Below are positions 7,201 through 13,569 of a stretch of DNA of 20,399 bases, in pieces. The number at the start of each line of letters is the position of its first letter. The first letter of the stretch is position 1. The notes beneath the pieces are model-generated. The model ran no database searches. It had not been told where the DNA came from and was given only the letters and a program-made list of their open reading frames with translations. The position numbers were made by a program, and so were the translations under genes. Source of the DNA: Thermoplasmata archaeon (GTDB lineage: Archaea > Thermoplasmatota > Thermoplasmata > Lutacidiplasmatales > UBA184); the NCBI GenBank assembly GCA_030043835.1, contig JASHWY010000057.1, forward strand, positions 1-20,399, given 5' to 3'.

Positions 7201-8048
7201 CGACGACCGACCTCGACCGTGTAGTCGACGATTCGACCGGCGATGTCGACGCCGGTCGCGGCGGTGAGGGTCTTGAACTCGGGGGTGGGGTTGACCTCCA
7301 GGACGAGGAGTCCCCTCGGCGACTCGAGTAGGTCGACGGCGAGTACGCCTCCGCCCACGGCATCGGCCGCCCGGAGCGCAAGCTCCGAGAGCTCGGGGCT
7401 CACTGGGGCGGGCTCCGCGTTCGCGCCCCGGGCGGAGTTGGTCCGCCAGGCCGTGGACTTACGGTACATGGCGGCGACCACTTGGGAGCCGATCACGAAC
7501 GCCCGGATGTCCCGGTCCGGCTTCGGGAGGTATTCCTGCACGTAGAAGACCGAGTGAATCGGGGAATGGAGGGCGGCCTTGTGCTCGAGGATCTGCTCGG
7601 CCTCCTCGGCGTCGTCCACCTTGGCCATGAGGCGACCCCACGAGCCGATAGCGGGTTTCAGCACGGCGGGGTAGCCGACCTTTTCGATCGCGGCCATCGC
7701 GGCCTCTGGCGAGAGCGCGACCTCGGTCCGAGGGACGGGGATCCCTCGCTCGCGGAACTTGAGCGAGGAGAGGATCTTGTCCCCGGCGAGCTCCACGACC
7801 TCGGGTGCGTTGACCGTCGTGACCCCGTAGTGGGCGAAGCAGCGCGTCGCATAGACGGCGCGTGTGTGGCTCACCGAACGGTTGAGGACGACGTCCGGGA
7901 GCGACGGGGGAGCGTCGAGACCGAACGTCACGACGCGATCGTCGAACCGCTCGACCCGGATCCCCCGAGACTCCGCCGCGGCGAGGATCCCCTTCTCCTC
8001 GGGGCGGACGATCGTTAAGAAGATGCCGAGGCGGAACCCCTCACTCAC
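7197..8048 (-). CDS. lysX: ATP-grasp ligase attaching the amino acid to LysW
   Basis: A 283-aa ATP-grasp ligase joining 2-aminoadipate and/or glutamate to the C-terminal glutamate of LysW. Motifs: AGDKILSS (88-95), GYPAVLKPAIGSWGRLMAKV (125-144), YVQEYL, DIRAFVIG, and EVNPTPEFK (251-259) near the metal/substrate site. The NRSVSH stretch at 56-61 lies in the substrate-side part. The GTG start overlaps the lysW stop by 8 nt, which fixes it. ArgX (glutamate) and LysX (aminoadipate) share all of these motifs; I cannot settle specificity by eye, and one enzyme may serve both. Neighbouring argG and argH favour glutamate as one substrate. Confidence 0.9.
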   Translation of the reverse strand: MSEGFRLGIFLTIVRPEEKGILAAAESRGIRVERFDDRVVTFGLDAPPSLPDVVLNRSVSHTRAVYATRCFAHYGVTTVNAPEVVELAGDKILSSLKFRERGIPVPRTEVALSPEAAMAAIEKVGYPAVLKPAIGSWGRLMAKVDDAEEAEQILEHKAALHSPIHSVFYVQEYLPKPDRDIRAFVIGSQVVAAMYRKSTAWRTNSARGANAEPAPVSPELSELALRAADAVGGGVLAVDLLESPRGLLVLEVNPTPEFKTLTAATGVDIAGRIVDYTVEVGRR

Positions 8049-8202
8049 CCCAATCCTCGGCCTCTTTCGGGGCGGGCTGGACCGCGAACGGATCCGTCCC
8101 GAGCACCTCGAGCTCGGTTCCGCAGTCCGGGCAGGGGAATATCTCCCCCAAGACCATATGGTGGCTTTCGACGATCGCTCCGCATTCAGGGCACTCGGTC
8201 AT
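8041..8202 (-). CDS. lysW: Amino-group carrier protein LysW
   Basis: A 53-aa carrier protein that holds the growing amino acid by an amide on its C-terminal glutamate. It has a CPEC...CPDC zinc-ribbon pair (Cys4, Cys7, Cys24, Cys27), an acidic tail, and ends in EDWGE, the diagnostic C-terminal motif of LysW/ArgW proteins. The last residue is Glu53, the attachment site. The ATG at 8202 overlaps the argH stop by 4 nt (ATGA), and the end overlaps lysX by 8 nt. A longer frame exists upstream but lies inside argH and adds unrelated residues. Confidence 0.95.
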   Translation of the reverse strand: MTECPECGAIVESHHMVLGEIFPCPDCGTELEVLGTDPFAVQPAPKEAEDWGE

Positions 8203-9629
8203 TTTCGTTCCTCGTTCAAGAGCTCCTCGATGAGCCCGACCTTCCGGCCGAGCGAGGAGAGGGAGGCGGCATGGGCTTCGAGGCACGCGCGCGCCCGGGC
8301 GGACTGCTGGGCCACGGCGGAGGGGGCGGGTCCTCCGGAGGTGATCCGACGCCCGATCGCCTCCGCGGGGTTGAAGAGCAGGGAGGCCTCGGCCCCGACG
8401 GCGGGGAACGCGGCCTTCAGCGATGCCACGTCGGAGGGGTCCGGGTTCGCGCGGTAGTACGCACCGACCGCTTCGTGCGCTTCTCGGAACGGAACTCCGT
8501 GGCGGACGAGCGCCTCGGCGAGGTCGGTGGCCCCAAGCTCCGGGTCGCGAGCGGCGCTCTCAAGGCGAGCGTGATCGAAGCGGGATTTTCGGACGATCTC
8601 CGAGAGCGTGTCAAGGACCGACGTCGCCGCCCGTACGGCATCCAAGACCGGGGCCTTGTCCTCCTGGAGGTCGCGGTCGTACGCGAGCGGCAGGCCTTTG
8701 AGAACCGTGAGGAGCGCGACGAGATCGCCGAGGGTGCGTCCCGCCTTGCCGCGAATGAGCTCGGCGGCGTCAGGGTTGCGCTTCTGAGGCATGAGGCTGC
8801 TCCCCGAGCCCAGCACCGACGAACGTTCCAAGAACCCGAACTCCTTCGACGCGAAGAGCACGACCTCCTCGCCGAGACCGCTCGCGTGCACGCCCATGAG
8901 GGCGAGGTCGAAGAGCAGCTCGGCCAACGGGTCCCGGTCGCTGACCGCGTCGAGCGAGTTGTCGAACGGGCGGTCGAAACCGAGCCGCTCCGCGACCCAG
9001 GCGGGGTCGATCGGAAGCGTCGATCCCGCGAGCGCGCCAGCCCCCAAGGGGGAGGCATTCGCTCTCCGCTCGGTCGCGAGGAGGCGGTCGATGTCCCGGT
9101 CGAACCGCCAGAAATGGGCGAGAAGCCAGTGGCCGACGGTCACGAGCTGGGCCCGTTGAAGGTGGGTGTACCCCGGGATCGGCGTTCCGCTCTCTTCGCT
9201 CGCCCGGGTGAGGAGGGTCTCCTCAAGGCGGAGAAGCCGACTTACGACGGAGTGAACCGCTTCGCGGAGGTAGAGCCGTTCGTCGACGGCCACCTGATCG
9301 TTGCGGCTTCGTCCGGTATGGAGCTTTCCGGCGACCGGTCCCGCGAGCTCCCGCAGGCGGACCTCGACGTTCGTGTGAACGTCCTCGAGCTCACTCCGCC
9401 ACGGAAAGCTCCCGTGGTGGACCTCCTTTCCGATCTGGCGGAGCCCGTCGACGAGCGCGTTCTCCTCGGCCTCGGTGATGAGCTTCGTGTGGCCGAGCAT
9501 CTCCGCGTGGGCAATGCTGCCGGCGAGGTCGTACCGGACGAGCGGCCGGTCCGCCTCCAGGGAGTTGAGGAACTCCGCCGTCGGGGTCAGGACGTAGGAG
9601 GGTGCGGGCGCCCGGTTCGTCATCGACAT
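8199..9629 (-). CDS. argH: Argininosuccinate lyase
   Basis: A 476-aa fumarase/aspartase-superfamily lyase splitting argininosuccinate to arginine and fumarate, the last step of arginine synthesis. Visible motifs are HTGRSRNDQVA, GYTHLQRAQ, and the superfamily signature GSSLMPQKRNP at 276-286, with catalytic Ser277/278. Length is normal for the family. The start at 9629 has a GAGGGA ribosome site about 10 nt upstream; a second in-frame ATG two codons later is an alternative. It lies 17 nt after argG and overlaps lysW, so it is co-transcribed with both. Confidence 0.96.
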   Translation of the reverse strand: MSMTNRAPAPSYVLTPTAEFLNSLEADRPLVRYDLAGSIAHAEMLGHTKLITEAEENALVDGLRQIGKEVHHGSFPWRSELEDVHTNVEVRLRELAGPVAGKLHTGRSRNDQVAVDERLYLREAVHSVVSRLLRLEETLLTRASEESGTPIPGYTHLQRAQLVTVGHWLLAHFWRFDRDIDRLLATERRANASPLGAGALAGSTLPIDPAWVAERLGFDRPFDNSLDAVSDRDPLAELLFDLALMGVHASGLGEEVVLFASKEFGFLERSSVLGSGSSLMPQKRNPDAAELIRGKAGRTLGDLVALLTVLKGLPLAYDRDLQEDKAPVLDAVRAATSVLDTLSEIVRKSRFDHARLESAARDPELGATDLAEALVRHGVPFREAHEAVGAYYRANPDPSDVASLKAAFPAVGAEASLLFNPAEAIGRRITSGGPAPSAVAQQSARARACLEAHAASLSSLGRKVGLIEELLNEERK

Positions 9630-9646
9630 CCGAATTCGGTCCCTCG

Positions 9647-10879
9647 CTAGGGGGGATGCTGGGGGGCCCGGCGAACCTGGGCCGGCGGTTTAGCACCAAT
9701 CGCGCTCCAAGTACGGGCCGGGAGACCCCAGACGTAGATGAACCCCTCCGACATCTCCTGCCGGAAGCGGTCTCCCTTCGAGTAGGTCGCGAGCGCCTCT
9801 TGGTAGAGCGAGTACGGAGACTGTCGACCCGTCACACGGGCCGAGCCCTTGTAGAGCTTGACGGTCACTTCGCCGGTGACGCGCTCCTGCGTCGACGAAA
9901 CGAACGCATCGAGGGCGGCCCGTAGGGGGGCGAACCAGAGCCCGTCGTAGATGAGCTGCGAGTAGCGCTGCTCGACGGTCCGCTTGAAGTCGAGCACGTC
10001 CCGCGGCTCGACGAGCGCCTCGAGCGCCTGGTGGGCGCCGAGGAGCACCACGGCGGCCGGACACTCGTAGACCTCCCGCGACTTGATCCCGACCACGCGG
10101 GACTCGACGTGGTCGATCCTCCCGACCCCGTTGCGGCCGGCGATCTCGTTGAGCCTAAGGATCGTTTCGTGGAAGGGTGCCCGCTGCCCGTCGAGGGTCG
10201 CCGGCTCGCCCTGCTCGAAGCCGACCGTCACGTACGTGGGGGTCTCGGGGGCCTCGGTCGGGGAACGGGTCCATCCGTAGACCTCCTCCGGCGGCTCGAC
10301 GGCGGGGTCCTCGAGGACCCCGCACTCGACCGACCGACCCCAGAGGTTCTCGTCGACACTGTAGGGAGACGCTTTCGTCGCCTCGACGGGGATCCGGTGG
10401 GATTTCGCGTACGCGATCTCCTCGTCGCGGGTCATCTTCCATTCCCGCGCGGGGGCGATGACCTCGAGCTCCGGTGCGAGGCTCGTCGTCGAGAGGTCGA
10501 AGCGCACCTGGTCGTTCCCCTTCCCGGTGCATCCGTGGGCCACGAACGAGGCGCCCTCACGGCGCGCGACCTCGACCAGATGGCGAGCGATGAGCGGTCG
10601 GGCGAGCGCGGTGCTGAGGGGGTACATCCCTTCGTAGAGCGCGTTCGCTCGGAGGGCGGGGGTGATGAACTCCTCCGCGAACTCACGGCGGGCGTCGGTG
10701 ACATAGGCCCTGACCGCCCCCGAGGCCTCCGCCTTCCGCCGGACGGTCTCGAGGTCGACCGGTTGCCCGACGTCGACAGTGACCGCCACGACGTCCATGC
10801 CTTTCTCAGAAAGCCAGGGAATGGCCACGGACGTGTCCAGCCCGCCGGAATACGCGAGCACTACCTTCGGTCGTGTCAT
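9647..10879 (-). CDS. argG: Argininosuccinate synthase
   Basis: A 410-aa ATP pyrophosphatase-family enzyme joining citrulline and aspartate. The PP-loop AYSGGLDTS is at residues 9-17; later motifs include AHGCTGKGNDQVRFD, SVDENLWGRS and GRIDHVESRVVG. It is the first gene of the eight-gene arginine/LysW operon. The ATG at 10879 is chosen because family members begin a few residues before the PP-loop. A GTG at 10900 would add seven residues and coincides with the transcription start predicted from the TATA-like box at 10921-10930, so a leaderless GTG start is a real alternative. No ribosome site precedes either. Confidence 0.95.
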   Translation of the reverse strand: MTRPKVVLAYSGGLDTSVAIPWLSEKGMDVVAVTVDVGQPVDLETVRRKAEASGAVRAYVTDARREFAEEFITPALRANALYEGMYPLSTALARPLIARHLVEVARREGASFVAHGCTGKGNDQVRFDLSTTSLAPELEVIAPAREWKMTRDEEIAYAKSHRIPVEATKASPYSVDENLWGRSVECGVLEDPAVEPPEEVYGWTRSPTEAPETPTYVTVGFEQGEPATLDGQRAPFHETILRLNEIAGRNGVGRIDHVESRVVGIKSREVYECPAAVVLLGAHQALEALVEPRDVLDFKRTVEQRYSQLIYDGLWFAPLRAALDAFVSSTQERVTGEVTVKLYKGSARVTGRQSPYSLYQEALATYSKGDRFRQEMSEGFIYVWGLPARTWSAIGAKPPAQVRRAPQHPP

Positions 10880-10893
10880 CGAGCGGGTCTTGA

Positions 10894-10900
10894 GGGACAC
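10894..10900 (-). promoter_or_regulatory. Single GGACAC-type half-site at argG start
   Basis: GGGACAC on the plus strand repeats the half-site found at 10944-10950 and inverted at 10962-10968. It sits exactly where argG transcription is predicted to begin, so a bound regulator would block argG. The match is short and could be chance. Confidence 0.3.
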
Positions 10901-10920
10901 CGATGCGACGCACCGCGACG

Positions 10921-10930
10921 GATTTATAGA
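10921..10930. promoter_or_regulatory. Shared TATA-like box, argG and ACT gene
   Basis: Read on the minus strand this is TCTATAAATC, a good archaeal TATA box for argG (46 bp from its ATG). On the plus strand it reads GATTTATAGA and lies 49 bp before the ACT-gene ATG. It is the only AT-rich element in the intergenic region apart from the bases at the ACT ATG, so it may serve both directions. Confidence 0.5.
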
Positions 10931-10943
10931 CCGCGACCGCTTT

Positions 10944-10968
10944 GGGACACTCCCGGGCAGAAGTGTCC
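10944..10968. promoter_or_regulatory. Inverted repeat, candidate operator before the ACT gene
   Basis: GGACACT (10945-10951) and AGTGTCC (10962-10968) form a perfect 7-bp inverted repeat with a 10-bp spacer; allowing one mismatch the arms extend to 11 bp (TTTGGGACACT and AGTGTCCAAAA). Centre-to-centre spacing is 17 bp, less than two helical turns. It lies between the predicted start site (about 10951) and the ATG at 10974, as expected for a repressor site. Confidence 0.45.
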
Positions 10969-10973
10969 AAAAT

Positions 10974-11633
10974 ATGGCAAAAGTGACCGAGGACGCCGCC
11001 TCCGTCGCCCGGCGGGTCCGGGACTACCTCGACGGTCACCCCGTCGTAGGCGACGCGATCCGCCTTCGGATCGGAAACTATTCCGCGATCGCTCGGAGGA
11101 TCGCCGTCGACCTTGAACTCAAGCAGCTCGACGCGATCGTCGCCGCGTGCCGCCGGTACCCCAAGGGGCGGGGCGAATCGTTCCGCGAGACGGGAGTCCT
11201 CCGTCTCTTGAAGAAGAGCCGCATTGAGACCCGCACCAAGGTCGCTGCGATCACGGTGAGCCAGGGTGCGGACGTCCTTCAGCGGCTCGGCGATGTCGTC
11301 GAGGAGCTGCTCGACGAGAACTCCTTGTGCCGCGTCATCCAGGTCTCCCGCGGCGTCGTCGTGATCGTCGACGAAGACTCGGTCGCCCGGGTGCTCCGCC
11401 CGTTGAGAGAGACCCAGGTGCTGAGCGTACGGAAGAACTTGACCGAACTCGCGGTCACGAGCCCGGAGAGCGTCGAAGAGACCCCGGGTCTCCTCACGCT
11501 GCTCACCGGGGTCCTTTCGGCGCGAGGGATCAATATCGTGGAGGCGATGAGCTGCTTTACGGACACGATCTTCCTCCTCGACCGCGACGACCTTAACCCA
11601 GCTCTCGAGGTGCTCTCGAAGACGCTCCAGTAA
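10974..11633 (+). CDS. ACT-domain protein, putative amino-acid-responsive regulator
   Basis: A 219-aa protein. Residues about 10-60 (GDAIRLRIGNYSAIARRIAVDLE and after) match the N-terminal helical segment of a conserved archaeal ACT-protein family of unknown function and may be helix-turn-helix-like. The C-terminal 50 residues (ETPGLLTLLTGVLSARGINIVEAMSC...DTIFLLD) are a clear ACT domain, a small-molecule sensor usually binding amino acids; a further beta/alpha stretch precedes it at about 85-160. The ATG at 10974 is used; the frame extends upstream but overlaps the argG promoter. It is divergent from the argG operon and shares its control region, so regulation of arginine/lysine synthesis is plausible (inference). 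No catalytic domain is seen. Confidence 0.8.
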   Translation: MAKVTEDAASVARRVRDYLDGHPVVGDAIRLRIGNYSAIARRIAVDLELKQLDAIVAACRRYPKGRGESFRETGVLRLLKKSRIETRTKVAAITVSQGADVLQRLGDVVEELLDENSLCRVIQVSRGVVVIVDEDSVARVLRPLRETQVLSVRKNLTELAVTSPESVEETPGLLTLLTGVLSARGINIVEAMSCFTDTIFLLDRDDLNPALEVLSKTLQ

Positions 11634-11685
11634 GGCGGCTTAACCCATCGCCCACTCGGCCAGGTTGTTACGTTTTAGAAATACG

Positions 11686-11702
11686 ATATAACGGTTATAT
11701 AC
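11686..11702 (+). promoter_or_regulatory. TATA box embedded in a perfect dyad upstream of the nickel permease
   Basis: ATATAAC (11686-11692) and GTTATAT (11694-11700) are perfect inverted repeats around one base. The right arm runs into TTATATAC, a TATA box about 25 bp before the permease ATG at 11723, which predicts a leaderless mRNA. A protein bound to the dyad would exclude TATA-binding protein. NikR, encoded 1.4 kb downstream, is the natural candidate, though known NikR sites have more widely spaced arms. Confidence 0.5.
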
Positions 11703-11722
11703 CGAACCCCTCTCCCCCGTTG

Positions 11723-12874
11723 ATGGCCACCCCCAGCGCTCTGCCGGGTGAGCGGGCTGGCGATGACCGGTGGGTGCTCGGCCCCAGGGAACGGCGGGGC
11801 GCGACGTTTCTCTATGCCGGAATCATCGCGGCGACCGCCCTCGGTCTGGCCCTTACCTTCTACATGGGCAAAACCTTCGGCATCTTCATCGGGCTCGGAA
11901 TTCTCGCGTACACGCTCGGTCTTCGCCATGGGGTCGACGCCGACCACATCTGCGCCATCGACAACACCACACGAAAGCTGCTGCAGCAGGGAAAGAGGCC
12001 CTACACCGTCGGTTCGTGGTTTTCGCTCGGCCATTCCACGATCGTCATGGCGATGCTGGTGGCCCTCGTCGTGGTGACCCGTTTCATCCTGAGTACGTAC
12101 CCGACGTTCGCCTCGGTAGGAGCGGTGATGGGGACCGCCATATCGGGGGGATTTCTCTACATCATCGCATTCATCAATCTGTTGATCTTCTGGGAGGTTT
12201 ACCTAATCTTCCGACAGCTGAAGGCAGGGACGCTGGACCACCAGAAGCTCGAGGAGCAGTTGAACAAGCGCGGGTTCATGAACCGCTACTTCAACTGGCT
12301 CTTCAAGTTTGTCAACGAGCCGTGGCAAATCTACCCGGTCGGGGTTCTCTTCGGCCTCGGGTTTGATACCGCGACGGAGGTCACGCTGATCGCCATCACG
12401 GTCACGGTCGGGGCCTCCGGCTTCCCCCTCTGGATGGTGCTAGTCCTCCCGTTCATGTTCACATGCGGGATGGTACTCACCGACACCTCCGACGGCATCA
12501 GCATGAGGTACGCCTACGGATGGGCGTTCGCCAAGCCGATCCGGAAGGTCTACTACAATCTCACGATGACGTTGATCTCCGTCCTGGTTGCGTTCATCAT
12601 CGGGACCATCGAGATCTTGGGCGTGTTCGCCTCGGAATTCAGCCTTGCCGGAGGACCCTTTGGCTTCTGGAACACGATGAACTGGCTCAACAACGCTGCC
12701 GGCCCCTACGGCATCGACGTGTGGGGATACGTGGGCATTGGAATCGTGGCCCTGTTCATCGGTTGCTGGCTCGTTGCTATGTTGATCTACAAAGTGATGC
12801 GATACGAGGAGATAGGGTTCGCACCCCCGGCCAACGACCAGGGCGCCGGCGGAGGAACGGGATTCACCGGTTGA
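11723..12874 (+). CDS. Nickel/cobalt permease, NiCoT (HoxN/NixA) family
   Basis: A 383-aa integral membrane transporter importing Ni2+ (possibly Co2+). The family signature RHGVDADHICAIDNTTRK starts at Arg68; FSLGHSTIV, LGFDTATE (212-219) and GMVLTDTSDG are the other conserved NiCoT motifs. About eight hydrophobic helices are visible, the family number. The ATG at 11723 follows a TTG that would add one residue; the TATA box 25 bp upstream predicts a leaderless transcript. nikR follows about 200 bp downstream in the same direction, supporting nickel over cobalt as the regulated substrate. Gene names differ between species (nixA, hoxN, nicT), so no symbol is given. Confidence 0.95.
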   Translation: MATPSALPGERAGDDRWVLGPRERRGATFLYAGIIAATALGLALTFYMGKTFGIFIGLGILAYTLGLRHGVDADHICAIDNTTRKLLQQGKRPYTVGSWFSLGHSTIVMAMLVALVVVTRFILSTYPTFASVGAVMGTAISGGFLYIIAFINLLIFWEVYLIFRQLKAGTLDHQKLEEQLNKRGFMNRYFNWLFKFVNEPWQIYPVGVLFGLGFDTATEVTLIAITVTVGASGFPLWMVLVLPFMFTCGMVLTDTSDGISMRYAYGWAFAKPIRKVYYNLTMTLISVLVAFIIGTIEILGVFASEFSLAGGPFGFWNTMNWLNNAAGPYGIDVWGYVGIGIVALFIGCWLVAMLIYKVMRYEEIGFAPPANDQGAGGGTGFTG

Positions 12875-12937
12875 GTTCGACGGTACGAGTCAACGCGAAG
12901 ACGGTCGGAGGCTGACGCACGTTGGCCGTGACCGGGC

Positions 12938-12993
12938 CGGGGGTCCGCGGGCGACCGGTCGTGTTCGCTCCCGAACTCGATGCACGGACCCCC
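12938..12993 (+). other. Structured intergenic element between permease and nikR
   Basis: CGGGGGTCCG (12938-12947) and CGGACCCCCG (12984-12993) are a perfect 10-bp inverted repeat with a 36-nt loop. The loop contains the palindrome CGACCGGTCG (12952-12961), and an outer partial pairing joins ACCGGG (12931-12936) to CCCGGT near 13012. No T-run follows. It could be a transcript end, an RNA control element or a protein site; nothing decides among them. Confidence 0.45.
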
Positions 12994-13081
12994 GTTCACC
13001 CAATTCGTGGCCCCGGTCCAAACCGAGTACCGGATCTCGAGAGCGGGAAATTCTCATAGACGCAGTCCGGATGCGGCCCCC

Positions 13082-13543
13082 ATGCCCAAGAAGGGGGTCG
13101 TGCGACTGGGGCTGTCGATGGAGCCGGAACTGTTGGCGGCGCTGGACCGCTGGGTGGAACAGAGGAACTCCGCGAGCCGGTCGGACGCCGTCCGGGCTCT
13201 GATCCGCAAGGAGCTCGCGGAGGAAGAATTGGAGGATCCGGAAGCGGACGCGGTCGCCTGCCTCATGCTGCTCTACCGGCACGACGCACCCAACGTACTG
13301 AAGCGGGTCACCGCCGCCGAACACCGATGGGGGGCGCACATACGTTCCTCCTCCCACGTCCACTTACAGGGAGGCTCGTGCATGCAGATCTTGGGACTCG
13401 CGGGTCGACGGAGCGAGGTCATCGCCGCCGCAGAGGACCTTCGTGGCATCCGAGGGATTGCTTTTGGAAAGTTCGCTCTCGGAGCACCCACGGTCGCCGG
13501 GGGCAGAACGGGCCACGTCCATCCGCACGCTCGACAGCGCTAG
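13082..13543 (+). CDS. nikR: Nickel-responsive regulator NikR
   Basis: A 153-aa transcription factor. Residues 6-47 form a ribbon-helix-helix DNA-binding domain (VVRLGLSMEPELLAALDRWV, then SRSDAVRALI). The C-terminal ACT-like domain carries the square-planar Ni site: His81, His92, His94 and Cys100, with spacing identical to E. coli His76, His87, His89 and Cys95. It would repress nickel uptake when Ni is plentiful. The ATG at 13082 is chosen because the RHH strand begins there; an upstream in-frame ATG at 12980 would add 34 unrelated residues through the inverted repeat. A weak AT-rich stretch at 13048-13059 may be its TATA box. The tail after about residue 135 is His/Arg-rich. Confidence 0.95.
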   Translation: MPKKGVVRLGLSMEPELLAALDRWVEQRNSASRSDAVRALIRKELAEEELEDPEADAVACLMLLYRHDAPNVLKRVTAAEHRWGAHIRSSSHVHLQGGSCMQILGLAGRRSEVIAAAEDLRGIRGIAFGKFALGAPTVAGGRTGHVHPHARQR

Positions 13544-13569
13544 AGGGTCGTGCCTCGAAGGGAGTCGCT

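Noticed and set aside
10806..11039. 77-codon minus-strand frame over the argG/ACT intergenic region
   Set aside because: It covers the promoter and the start of the ACT gene in antisense and shows no domain.
12980..13081. 34-residue N-terminal extension of NikR from an upstream ATG
   Set aside because: The extension crosses the inverted repeat and adds residues not seen before the RHH strand in NikR proteins; the ATG at 13082 fits the family length better.
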